In this document: positions 8,468 to 16,621 of the stretch, in pieces
Layout: each line of letters begins with the position of its first letter
Numbering within the stretch: position 1 is the first letter of the stretch
Source of the DNA: Ruegeria atlantica
GTDB lineage: Bacteria; Pseudomonadota; Alphaproteobacteria; Rhodobacterales; Rhodobacteraceae
Length of the DNA stretch: 64,000 nt
Reading direction: 5' to 3'
NCBI RefSeq assembly: GCF_013032005.1
Contig: NZ_WQBE01000001.1
Location: forward strand, 186,001 to 250,000
Translations under genes and position numbers: made by a program
Notes under the pieces: model-generated
What the model was told of the DNA's origin: nothing
The model's input: only the letters and a program-made list of their open reading frames with translations
Database searches by the model: none

Positions 8468-9481
8468 ATGCTGCCCGAACTTAATGACCTGAAAACACTC
8501 CGCGACGCCCTGAGTCAGGCGCCGGGTTCGAATGATGCCGCATTGCAGGGCGCGGCTGACCGGAACGGACAGCTCACCAAACCGCCCGGCGCGCTGGGGC
8601 GGCTTGAGGAATTGGCGATCTGGTATGCCGGTTGGCGTGGCGATGCCCGCCCGCAAATCTTGGCACCGCAGGTTATCGTGTTTGCAGGAAATCACGGGGT
8701 GACGGCGCAGGGTGTGTCGGCTTTTCCACCAGATGTGACCGTGCAGATGGTCATGAACTTTGAACATGGCGGTGCGGCAATCAACCAATTGGCCAAGGCC
8801 GCAGGGGCCACCATGGATGTGCATGCATTGGAATTGGACCGGCCAACGGCGGATTTCACCGCAGGCCCGGCGATGTCCGAGGAAGACCTGTTGTCCGCCT
8901 TGCGCGCCGGTTGGACAGCTGTTGACCCCAAGTCCGACCTGCTAGTCGTCGGAGAGATGGGGATCGGCAACACAACCCCGGCTGCTGCAATCGCGTGCGC
9001 TCTGTTCGGGGGAGAAGCCTCGGACTGGACAGGGCGTGGCACCGGTGTGGATGACGCCGGGTTGGCGAACAAAACCCGCGTGGTGGCCGAGGGCGTGGCC
9101 TTGCACGCTGCATCGGGTGACGGGCTTGAGATCCTACGCCGTCTGGGCGGGCGTGAGATTGCGGCCATGGCTGGAGCGATCGCAGCAGCCCGTGTTCTGT
9201 GTATTCCGGTCATTTTGGATGGCTTCATCTGCTCGGCTGCGGCGGCCTGTCTGGCCGATGTGTCTGCCGGGGCTTTGGATCACGCCGTAGCTGGCCATCA
9301 AAGTGCCGAGGGCGCACACGGTGCGGTATTAGAGAAGCTGGGCAAACAGCCACTGTTGAACCTTGGGCTGCGCCTGGGCGAAGGGTCGGGCGGTGCGCTG
9401 GCGATCAATATCCTCAAAAGCGCGGTTGCCTGTCATTCAGGTATGGCAACCTTTGCTGAAGCCGGCGTGTCCGGCGGCTGA
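8468..9481 (+). CDS. cobT: Nicotinate-nucleotide--dimethylbenzimidazole phosphoribosyltransferase CobT
   Basis: 337 residues. The motif [15 protein letters not shown] near residue 40, [16 protein letters not shown] near residue 75 and [12 protein letters not shown] near residue 160 are signatures of CobT, which makes alpha-ribazole phosphate, the lower ligand precursor of B12. C-terminal [17 protein letters not shown] carries the catalytic glutamate region. The start at 8468 is taken because upstream residues overlap the cobS coding strand and an ACGAGG site lies nearby. It is divergent from cobS, its pathway partner. No cobalamin riboswitch is visible in the short gap. Confidence 0.93.
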   Translation: MLPELNDLKTLRDALSQAPGSNDAALQGAADRNGQLTKPPGALGRLEELAIWYAGWRGDARPQILAPQVIVFAGNHGVTAQGVSAFPPDVTVQMVMNFEHGGAAINQLAKAAGATMDVHALELDRPTADFTAGPAMSEEDLLSALRAGWTAVDPKSDLLVVGEMGIGNTTPAAAIACALFGGEASDWTGRGTGVDDAGLANKTRVVAEGVALHAASGDGLEILRRLGGREIAAMAGAIAAARVLCIPVILDGFICSAAAACLADVSAGALDHAVAGHQSAEGAHGAVLEKLGKQPLLNLGLRLGEGSGGALAINILKSAVACHSGMATFAEAGVSGG

Positions 9482-9509
9482 ACCGGACGGTTTGATCCGC
9501 CAAAAAGGA

Positions 9510-11390
9510 TCAGGCCGATTTCTGAGCGTGTTTCTCAGCCAGTTCCAGCAGTTCGGTTTCCAGGTCTTTCTCGAATTGCTGGGCGCGCTCGATGTATTTC
9601 TTGTTTTCCGCCGTCGGCATGCCGGGAATCCAAAGCTCGGCCAGATCCCGGATCGAGGCTCGGTCGTGATGATAAAAGGTCTGCTCGGCTTGTGCGGCCT
9701 CATATTCGCTGAGGCCGATATTCTCGAGCACATAGCGACCGGCGCGCAGTGAGCTGTCAAACATCTCGCGCACGATATCATTCGCGCCCGCCTGGTACAG
9801 TTCATACACATGGGTGCGGTCATGCGCGCGCGCGATGATGTGCAGATCCGGGCGTTGGCGACGTGCAAAGCTGACCAGACGGGTCACAGTCTTGCGGTCG
9901 TCCATTGCAGCAACCAGAACGGCGGCTTTATCAAGCCCCGCTGCACGCAACAACTCGGGCCGTGTCGGATCGCCCAAGAAGCCTTTGACGCCAAAGCGGC
10001 GCATAAGTTGAATGGTCTCGATATCATGATCCAGAACGATGGTCTTGAACCCACTGGCCCGCACCAACCGGTTCACGATCTGACCAAAACGTCCAATGCC
10101 CGCGATGATCACCGGGCCTTTTTCGTCGATCTCGTCAGGTTCGACCTGCGGGGTATTCTCCCTGATCCGACGGGACAGAAGGTCGTAGATGATGAACAAC
10201 AGCGGAGTGATCAGCATGGTCAGGGCGATAATCATCAGCAGTTTCTGCGACAAATCAGGTGGGATTACGTTCTGCTGCGTGGAAAAGGCCAGCAGGACAA
10301 ATCCGAACTCACCCGCCTGCGCCAGACCCAGCGTGAATAGCCAATGATCGCGCCCGCGCAGCTTGAAGGCGCGCCCGACCAAATACAGGATGGCCCCCTT
10401 TGTCAGAATGACCAGCAGCGCCAGTCCGATCAGCTCAAGCGGGTCGTTGAAGAAATAGGCGACGTCAATTCCGGCACCAACAGTGATGAAGAACAGGCCT
10501 AGGAACAAACCCTTAAAGGGCTCAAGGTCGCTTTCCATTTCGTGCCGAAATTCCGAGCTGGCCAGAACAACGCCTGCCAGGAAAGCGCCCAGGGCGGGGG
10601 ACAGACCAACAAGGGTCATCAAGAAGGATATCCCAACGACGATCATCAGGGCCAGCGCAGTATACATCTCGCGCAGGCGGGTGGCGTGGATGAAACGGAA
10701 CAGGGGGCGCGTCAGGTAGACGCCGGCAAGGATCACAAACGCGATGGCACCAAGGGTGACCAGCGTGACGGCCCAACCGGGCAGGCCCTCGACCAGAGAT
10801 AAGCTGTGATGCGCCGTGTCGTGCAAGTCCTTCGCGCCGCGGTCAATCGATCCGTCGCTTTCGATATGTGGCATGGCTGGCAGCGCCAACAGCGGCAGCA
10901 AGGCCAGAATGGGGATCACTGCGATATCCTGCGTCAGCAGCACGGAAAACGTGGCGCGGCCTCCGTTCGTCTGCATCAACCCTTTTTCGGACAGGGTCTG
11001 TAGCACAATCGCCGTCGAGGATAGCGATAGGGTCAGACCAACGGCCAACGCCACTGACCATGGGTGGTTCGCATAAATAGCAACAGCAGCAATGGCGGCA
11101 GTTGACAGACCGACCTGCAAGCCGCCTAGCCCCAAAAGTCTGTCGCGCATGTCCCAAAGCGCGCGCGGCTCAAGCTCCAGTCCGATCAGGAACAGCATCA
11201 TAACTACGCCGAACTCGGCCACATGCTGCAGGCTTTCTGTTTCCGCACCAACCAGCCCGAATATGGGTCCGATGACGATCCCGGCGGCCAGATATCCCAA
11301 CACCGACCCCAATCCCAGACGCGCCGATAACGGCACTGCGATCACGGCAGCTGCCAGATAGATCGAAGCCTGATAGAGGAAGTCGTCCAT
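9510..11390 (-). CDS. CPA2 monovalent cation:proton antiporter (KefB/KefC-like) with TrkA-N domain
   Basis: 626 residues. About twelve hydrophobic segments (residues 5-390) form the Na+/H+ exchanger domain, including SATIVLQTLSEKGLMQ. A Rossmann TrkA-N domain follows from VIIAGIGRFGQIVNRLVRASG (about residue 418). The C-terminal tail is charged. This is the KefB/KefC/YbaL layout: inner-membrane K+ or Na+ efflux gated by nucleotide or glutathione binding. AAAGGACCGAC precedes the ATG. It starts 19 bp after the stop of the Lrp gene and is probably cotranscribed with it. Ion specificity cannot be read. Confidence 0.88.
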   Translation of the reverse strand: MDDFLYQASIYLAAAVIAVPLSARLGLGSVLGYLAAGIVIGPIFGLVGAETESLQHVAEFGVVMMLFLIGLELEPRALWDMRDRLLGLGGLQVGLSTAAIAAVAIYANHPWSVALAVGLTLSLSSTAIVLQTLSEKGLMQTNGGRATFSVLLTQDIAVIPILALLPLLALPAMPHIESDGSIDRGAKDLHDTAHHSLSLVEGLPGWAVTLVTLGAIAFVILAGVYLTRPLFRFIHATRLREMYTALALMIVVGISFLMTLVGLSPALGAFLAGVVLASSEFRHEMESDLEPFKGLFLGLFFITVGAGIDVAYFFNDPLELIGLALLVILTKGAILYLVGRAFKLRGRDHWLFTLGLAQAGEFGFVLLAFSTQQNVIPPDLSQKLLMIIALTMLITPLLFIIYDLLSRRIRENTPQVEPDEIDEKGPVIIAGIGRFGQIVNRLVRASGFKTIVLDHDIETIQLMRRFGVKGFLGDPTRPELLRAAGLDKAAVLVAAMDDRKTVTRLVSFARRQRPDLHIIARAHDRTHVYELYQAGANDIVREMFDSSLRAGRYVLENIGLSEYEAAQAEQTFYHHDRASIRDLAELWIPGMPTAENKKYIERAQQFEKDLETELLELAEKHAQKSA

Positions 11391-11409
11391 GTCGGTCCTT
11401 TCGGTCGGG

Positions 11410-11865
11410 TCAGGTGGGCAACGGGGCGTCGCGTTTGAGTTGGTCCATCACGATTTGGCTTTGAACCCGCGCCACGGCAGGATGCGGCAGGATCACCTGG
11501 TGAAGCAAGCGGTTGAGCGCGGCTAGATCGTCGCAATAGACATGCAGCAGGTAATCTGCCTCACCTGTCATCGTCCAGGCGCTGGTGATCTCAGGCCGCG
11601 TGTCCACCATGCGTGCAAAGCTTTGCGATTGTTCGGGGCCGTGGGTGCCCAGATGTACTTGAACGAATCCCTGAACATGCAGCCCAAGTTTCAGCGGGTC
11701 CAGTCGCGCCGCGTATCCGGTGATGTATCCTTCGGCCTCCAGCCGTTGCCGCCGCCGCCCGGCCTGACTGGGCGACAGGTTCAGCATCTCACCCAGTTGA
11801 TGTGCAGTCAGATGGGCATCCACCTGCAAAGCGGATAACAGGCGCATATCGGTGGAATCCAACAT
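11410..11865 (-). CDS. Lrp/AsnC-family regulator, probable regulator of hppD
   Basis: 151 residues from MLDSTDMRLLSALQVDAHLT. The AsnC-type HTH (residues 1-60, with LGEMLNLSPSQAGRRRQRLEAEGYI) is followed by the RAM effector domain (GYAARLDPLKLGLHVQGFVQVHL ... VMTGEADYLL-like core seen as TMTGEADYLLHVYCDDL). Such proteins sense amino acids as octamers. It diverges from hppD across a 145-bp gap that holds a perfect 7-bp inverted repeat. Control of tyrosine/phenylalanine degradation is therefore likely. The frame extends upstream to 11913, but 11865 gives the family N-terminus. Confidence 0.88.
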   Translation of the reverse strand: MLDSTDMRLLSALQVDAHLTAHQLGEMLNLSPSQAGRRRQRLEAEGYITGYAARLDPLKLGLHVQGFVQVHLGTHGPEQSQSFARMVDTRPEITSAWTMTGEADYLLHVYCDDLAALNRLLHQVILPHPAVARVQSQIVMDQLKRDAPLPT

Positions 11866-11888
11866 ATGCGGAAAATCTCCAAAATTTC

Positions 11889-11911
11889 GCGCAAACATGC
11901 GGAATTTGCGC
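11889..11911. promoter_or_regulatory. Candidate Lrp operator between lrp and hppD
   Basis: GCGCAAA (11889-11895) and TTTGCGC (11905-11911) form a perfect 7-bp inverted repeat with a 9-bp spacer (centre to centre 16 bp), in the divergent control region of the regulator and hppD. Its size and position fit an Lrp-family site. The assignment is inference. Confidence 0.5.
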
Positions 11912-12010
11912 ACTCTTGCCTATTTTACACGAAAACTATGCGCAGAAACAGCGCCAGTTAAGGCATATTTTGGAATCAGCAAAGAAATTCCTGTTTTAAG
12001 GAGACGCGCC

Positions 12011-13108
12011 ATGGGTCCTTTCCCCCACAACGCCCCGAAATCTGTGATCAGCAAAGAAAATCCGGTCGGTACGGACGGGTTTGAATTTGTAGAGTTCGCC
12101 CACCCCGATCCGCAGGAGTTGCGCGACCTGTTTGCCAGAATGGGTTATGAAAAAGTTGGCCACCACAAGGACAAGCCTACGGTCGAGCTGTGGCAGCAAG
12201 GTGACGTGACCTATATCCTCAACGCTGACTCTGAAAGTTTTGCGGCCCGCTTTGCTGCAGAACATGGCCCCTGTGCTTCTGCGATGGGCTGGCGCGTTGT
12301 GGACGCGCAAAAAGCTTATGAACACGCTGTGGCCAAAGGTGCAGAACCCTATGATGCGGCGGACAAGGTCATGAATGTTCCGGCGATCAAGGGGATCGGT
12401 GGCTCGCTGATCTATTTCATCGATCAGTACCACGACACTTCGCCTTATAACCAAGAGTTCACCTGGACCACACAGTCCAAGCCGCGTGGCGATGGTTTCT
12501 ATTACCTCGATCATCTGACGCACAACGTCTATCGCGGGAATATGGATAAGTGGTTCGAATTCTACGAAACTCTGTTCAACTTCCGCGAAATCCGATTTTT
12601 TGACATTCAGGGCAAATTTACCGGCCTATTCAGCCGCGCCCTGACGTCGCCTTGTGGACGCATTCGCATTCCGATCAACGAAGATCGGGGCGAAACCGGG
12701 CAGATCGTGTCCTATCTCAACAAGTATAAAGGTGAGGGGATCCAGCATATCGCAGTGGGCAGCGAAGATATCTATGCCTCGACCGACGCGATTGCCGAGA
12801 AGGGTTTGAAATTCATGCCTGGCCCGAACAAATCCTATTACGAGATGTCCAAGGAACGGGTTGCCGACCACGACGAGCCGTTGGACCGTATGATGAAGCA
12901 CGGCATTCTGATTGACGGCGAAGGTGTTCTGGATGGCGGCGAGACCAGAATCTTGCTGCAAATCTTCTCGAAAACCGTGATCGGCCCGATCTTTTTCGAG
13001 TTCATTCAGCGAAAGGGCGACGATGGGTTTGGCGAGGGAAACTTTCAGGCCCTATTCGAATCTATCGAACGCGAACAGATCGAAAGCGGCGAAATTTCAG
13101 CGGCTTGA
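12011..13108 (+). CDS. hppD: 4-hydroxyphenylpyruvate dioxygenase
   Basis: 365 residues. HPPD converts 4-hydroxyphenylpyruvate to homogentisate in tyrosine catabolism. The iron ligands can be placed in YLDHLTHNV, GIQHIAVGSEDI and FFEFIQRKGD (His, His, Glu), within the typical two-domain vicinal-oxygen-chelate fold. The length is normal. The ATG at 12011 follows TAAGGAGACGCGCC, a strong ribosome-binding site. The longer open frame enters the promoter region. It is divergent from the Lrp regulator gene. The remaining homogentisate genes are not in the window. Confidence 0.95.
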   Translation: MGPFPHNAPKSVISKENPVGTDGFEFVEFAHPDPQELRDLFARMGYEKVGHHKDKPTVELWQQGDVTYILNADSESFAARFAAEHGPCASAMGWRVVDAQKAYEHAVAKGAEPYDAADKVMNVPAIKGIGGSLIYFIDQYHDTSPYNQEFTWTTQSKPRGDGFYYLDHLTHNVYRGNMDKWFEFYETLFNFREIRFFDIQGKFTGLFSRALTSPCGRIRIPINEDRGETGQIVSYLNKYKGEGIQHIAVGSEDIYASTDAIAEKGLKFMPGPNKSYYEMSKERVADHDEPLDRMMKHGILIDGEGVLDGGETRILLQIFSKTVIGPIFFEFIQRKGDDGFGEGNFQALFESIEREQIESGEISAA

Positions 13109-13129
13109 GTTCGTGTGTTAAAGCATAAT

Positions 13130-13147
13130 GCGGGCGTTCGCGTCCGC
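13130..13147. terminator. Hairpin with TTCG tetraloop between convergent genes
   Basis: GCGGGCG and CGTCCGC pair (one G-T) around a TTCG loop, 22 bp past the hppD stop and directly abutting the stop of the convergent gene. A stable cUUCGg-type hairpin without a T-tract: possible bidirectional terminator or 3'-end stabiliser. Confidence 0.4.
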
Positions 13148-13148
13148 G

Positions 13149-15044
13149 TTAGCTGCGCGGCATCTTCAGCGTCAGGTTCCTGCCTTTTTTCTGATAGCGC
13201 AATTCGCTGTCACCAATTGCGATGACCTTGCCGCCGTCCACCCTGTCACCGACCTTCAGCTTCTTATAACGACCGCTAGGCAGCCGCACCAGCGCGCGGC
13301 GGTTGGCGGGTGTTCCATAAACCCCGATCAGGTTCAGTTTGCGCAAGTTTAGCGCGTTGTCGATTGTCGCCTGACGCGCGACCGAAGCGGCAGACGGAAT
13401 CTTTGGAGCAACGGCTTTGGGTTGGAATGACCCGGCCTCGACCTGACCGATGGCCGCCGTTGACCCCAGATTGGCGGTTTGCGTCCCGGTAGGTGGTGCA
13501 AGACCTGCCGGGCGGGATTTTGGTCGCGGCACGCGCACCACCGCCAGCGCTGTGGGGGTATAGTCAATCTGGGGCTGTTGTTGCAGTGAGGCAGGGCGCA
13601 GTTTGGGGCGCCGTCCCGCCAGTTCTTCACGTGTTCGTCCGCCCAGCTGCTGACGTTCGAACTGTTCGATCAGATCGCTGGGGCGGGGCTTTGGGCGCAG
13701 CCCGGCCAACCTGTCAGGAGTTTCCTCAAGTGTGGGTTCCTCTTCGAACCGGACAGGTGGCTCGGGTGGTGTCTTCGAAGGACGCCCGAGATAGACGACA
13801 ATACCGTCCGGGTTCAGCGTCCCCTCAGCGCTGGGTGTGACCAGGCCGCGATCATCAAGCTCGAACTGGGCGCCGGCGGTGCTAGCCAGTGCAACCTGTT
13901 CAAAGGGTTCATCTGTGTCAAAGCTTTGTGCCGCGGGCAGGGCAACGGCGTCAGTCGACAGGTTGGAGTTGTCGACCGAAACCAGATACGGCTCATCCTG
14001 GGGGGGGAAAGCCGGGGGTAACAGGGGATCGGGCGCGATGATCTCAAGGCCGGGTTGGGCTGATGTTGCTTGGATCACAGGGTCGCGGGCAACCTCTTCC
14101 ACGATTGTCGGGGCGATGTTCAACGCCTCGAGAATGGCTGTGTCCGTGGGCGAAAGATCGGGTTGAATATTCTCGTTTTGGGCAGGTGCGTCCTGTTCAG
14201 AAAGGGTGGCGTCGGTATCAAGCTCAGCCGTTTCGGCAGGTGGCACTCCGGGCGTGGTCGGGTTCTCGGTTTCGACACTGGCCTGAGGGGTGGGTGCGGG
14301 CAGGGCGTCTTCTACCTGTGCCGTTTCCGGTTCGGCTGTTTGTGACTCGTCGTTTGATCCGATCAGCGCCCATGCGCCCAACACTGCCGCTATCCCCAGT
14401 GCGGCCGCGACTGGAACAACGTATTTTTTTGTAAATACCTCAGTGGGTATTTTGGTGGGGGCGGAGGCCGCCGGCGCAGATCGGAACACATCCGGGGCTG
14501 CTTCTGCGGCGATGGGATGTACATTTGGTTCTGCTGCGTCCGATTGAACCTCATCTTTGACCTCGGTCGCAAAGGGTACAGTTTCTGAAGCCCCAAACAA
14601 TGGCTCAGAAGGGAAAGAACTGGCGTCGGTATCTGTAGTGAAATGAACCGGTATGAAACCGTGTTCGGTTGCAAAGTCGCGTGCCTCATCCAGTGTTTGT
14701 TGCGTCACGGCGGCGACATAGGTGGTGGGGCCGACGGTCGTGGTGTCAAAAACTAAGTCTTCGACTGTATATGGCGTAGCCTCGGCCAGCTTTTCCTTTG
14801 CGTCTTCTCCAAAGGGTTGATTGTCAGTGTCCACCGACAAAAAACGCACCTGCTCGGTCGGGATTATGACCTTGCACCGTAGGTTGTTTTCCAAAGCAAA
14901 TGCTTTTTCCCGCAGGGCGTGAAGTTGCGCATTCAGGTCCGGCGCGTCCAATGCAACCTTACCAATGCAAAACCAATCATCATCGGATTGGTGGTGCACA
15001 GATATTCCGGTTGCAGAAAAAGACAGCGCAAAGGCGGGTTTCAT
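13149..15044 (-). CDS. Single-pass membrane protein with PilP/GspC-like C-terminal domain
   Basis: 631 residues, function not recognised. Residues 1-~140 form a mixed alpha/beta domain (SFSATGISVHHQSDDDWFCIGKVALD) reminiscent of the actin-like PilM/GspL fold. A single transmembrane helix (YVVPVAAALGIAAVLGAWALIG, about residue 210) is followed by a long Pro/Glu/Ala-rich linker with repeated RPKxRP motifs (LRPKPRPSDL, RRPKLRPASL, RVPRPKSRPAGL). The last ~65 residues (LNLIGVYGTPANRRALVRLPSGRYKKLKVGD ...) resemble the PilP/GspC periplasmic domain. This suggests an envelope-spanning adaptor. No pilus or secretion genes are adjacent. Similar proteins occur in Rhodobacterales as hypotheticals (recollection). 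Confidence 0.7.
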   Translation of the reverse strand: MKPAFALSFSATGISVHHQSDDDWFCIGKVALDAPDLNAQLHALREKAFALENNLRCKVIIPTEQVRFLSVDTDNQPFGEDAKEKLAEATPYTVEDLVFDTTTVGPTTYVAAVTQQTLDEARDFATEHGFIPVHFTTDTDASSFPSEPLFGASETVPFATEVKDEVQSDAAEPNVHPIAAEAAPDVFRSAPAASAPTKIPTEVFTKKYVVPVAAALGIAAVLGAWALIGSNDESQTAEPETAQVEDALPAPTPQASVETENPTTPGVPPAETAELDTDATLSEQDAPAQNENIQPDLSPTDTAILEALNIAPTIVEEVARDPVIQATSAQPGLEIIAPDPLLPPAFPPQDEPYLVSVDNSNLSTDAVALPAAQSFDTDEPFEQVALASTAGAQFELDDRGLVTPSAEGTLNPDGIVVYLGRPSKTPPEPPVRFEEEPTLEETPDRLAGLRPKPRPSDLIEQFERQQLGGRTREELAGRRPKLRPASLQQQPQIDYTPTALAVVRVPRPKSRPAGLAPPTGTQTANLGSTAAIGQVEAGSFQPKAVAPKIPSAASVARQATIDNALNLRKLNLIGVYGTPANRRALVRLPSGRYKKLKVGDRVDGGKVIAIGDSELRYQKKGRNLTLKMPRS

Positions 15045-15208
15045 ATTCCCGAGGAACCATAATTGTCAGCATCGATGCAAACGACTTTTCGTCCGCAGGC
15101 TGACATTAAAGCAGGATCTCGCCGAGGGAAAGAAAAAGCCAGCGCTTCCCCTTGTCTGATAAACCCTGGCGGCCCCATCTTGGTACAGAAGATATTGGAG
15201 GGAAGACC

Positions 15209-15904
15209 TTGAAGAAAATCGCTTTTCTGGCCGCAATGCTGGCCGTGACAGCCGCAGGTATGGCCCATGCGGAAGAACGTCGCATCTTGGTAGATGCAAC
15301 CGGCACCGTTCAGGCTGCACCGGATATGGCAACCATCACATTGGGTGTCACCAACGAGGATCCGCAGGCGTCAAATGCGATGCAGGCGACATCTGATGCG
15401 GTGGCGCAGATTCTGAAACGGCTTGAGGATATGGGCGTCGAATCCCGCGACGTTCAAACCCGCGATCTGTCGTTGTCGCCGGTTTGGTCCGGGCGCAACA
15501 ATCAAAGTGGCGAGCGGCCCGAGATTTCCGGCTTTGTGGCATCGAACAATGTGCAGGTCCGTGTCCGTGACCTGACACAGTTGGGCACGATCATGGATGG
15601 GGTCATTCAGGACGGTGCGAATGATTTCGGTGGGCTCAGCTTTGGTGTGCAGGACCCCGCACCGCTGCAGGCGCAGGCGCGAGCTAAAGCTGTTGCCGAA
15701 GCAACTGCAAAGGCGGAACAACTGGCACAGGCGGCCAATGTAACTCTGGGTCAGGTTCAGCAGATCAGCGAGCGGGTCGGAGGAATCAACCCCGCACCGC
15801 AGATGCGTGCGATGGCTATGGCCGAAGGGGGCGGTGTGCCTGTCGCGGGGGGTGAGATTTCAGTTTCGGTCAACGTGTCGATGGAATTCGGGATGGCCGA
15901 GTGA
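15209..15904 (+). CDS. Periplasmic SIMPL-domain (DUF541) protein
   Basis: 231 residues from a TTG start preceded by GGAGGGAAGA. The N-terminus LKKIAFLAAMLAVTAAGMAHAEE is a clear signal peptide. The mature part is one SIMPL domain (ILVDATGTVQAAPDMATITLGV ... VGGINPAPQMRAMAMAEGG ... ISVSVNVSMEFGM), related to E. coli YggE, linked to oxidative-stress tolerance. An ATG frame from 15152 would place 19 residues before the signal peptide, so the TTG is preferred. Its 3' end overlaps the convergent GNAT gene by 45 bp. Confidence 0.82.
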   Translation: MKKIAFLAAMLAVTAAGMAHAEERRILVDATGTVQAAPDMATITLGVTNEDPQASNAMQATSDAVAQILKRLEDMGVESRDVQTRDLSLSPVWSGRNNQSGERPEISGFVASNNVQVRVRDLTQLGTIMDGVIQDGANDFGGLSFGVQDPAPLQAQARAKAVAEATAKAEQLAQAANVTLGQVQQISERVGGINPAPQMRAMAMAEGGGVPVAGGEISVSVNVSMEFGMAE

Positions 15905-16618
15905 TCCTTTGCTTTGACTGCGGGCCTGCAGCGATTGCCGCTGTTGGCCCGTCTGGTCGAAATTGTCTGGCGAAAGCCAATCCTCAAACGCGGTCTTAAT
16001 CCGCGGCCATTCACTGTCGAGGATCGAATACCAGGCCGTATCCCGGTTCCGACCTTTGTAGTGGGTGGCCTGCCGAAAGATGCCTTCGAATGTAAAACCC
16101 AATCGTTCAGCCGAACGGCAGGAAGCAGCATTCAGGGCATCGCATTTCCACTCATAGCGGCGATAGCCCAACTCGTCGAAGACGCGGCGCATCATCAGAT
16201 ACATGGTCTCGGTCGATTTCGGGCTGCGCTGCAGCAGGGGTGAAAAGTGAATGTGGCCGACCTCGATCACACCTGCCGCGGGTTCGATCCGCAAAAATGA
16301 AGCCATGCCAATCGGCGTTTCGTCTTCGTCTAAGACCGTGTGGAACATCGGATCGGCATCCATGCATGTGGCGCGGGTCCAATCCTCGAAATCCTGCTCC
16401 CTGTCGAAGGGACCGTAGGGCAGATAGGTCCAGTTGTGCCCATCCGCGTCGTTGGCAAACGCCCGGTAAAGTCCGGGCGCATGCCGGTTCACGTCCAGCG
16501 GCACGACGGAACAATACTGACCTGCCATCGGTGTATAGGGCGGCGTGGGACGCGGGAATTCGCCCGAAACCGGCAGACCGATTGGTTGACCCAGTTCGTT
16601 GGTATCGTGGCCGCTCAT
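15860..16618 (-). CDS. GNAT-family N-acetyltransferase (RimJ/RimL type)
   Basis: 252 residues. The Acetyltransf_3 fold is visible: VPLDVNRHAPGLYRAFANDADGHNWTYL, then GMASFLRIEPAAGVIEVGHIHFSP, and the acetyl-CoA region LNAASCRSAERLGFTFEGIFRQA, followed by YKGRNRDTAWYSILDSEWP. This pattern matches the RimJ-like acetyltransferases that modify protein N-termini or small molecules. The C-terminal ~25 residues are outside the domain and lie in the convergent overlap with the SIMPL gene. It starts 3 bp downstream of the metY stop, so the two are probably cotranscribed. The substrate is unknown. Confidence 0.85.
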   Translation of the reverse strand: MSGHDTNELGQPIGLPVSGEFPRPTPPYTPMAGQYCSVVPLDVNRHAPGLYRAFANDADGHNWTYLPYGPFDREQDFEDWTRATCMDADPMFHTVLDEDETPIGMASFLRIEPAAGVIEVGHIHFSPLLQRSPKSTETMYLMMRRVFDELGYRRYEWKCDALNAASCRSAERLGFTFEGIFRQATHYKGRNRDTAWYSILDSEWPRIKTAFEDWLSPDNFDQTGQQRQSLQARSQSKGSLGHPEFHRHVDRN

Positions 16619-16621
16619 GAC

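Noticed and set aside
9493-9512. TGATCC/GGATCA hairpin between cobT and the antiporter as terminator
   Set aside because: Short stem, 8-nt loop, no T-run, and it overlaps the antiporter stop codon.
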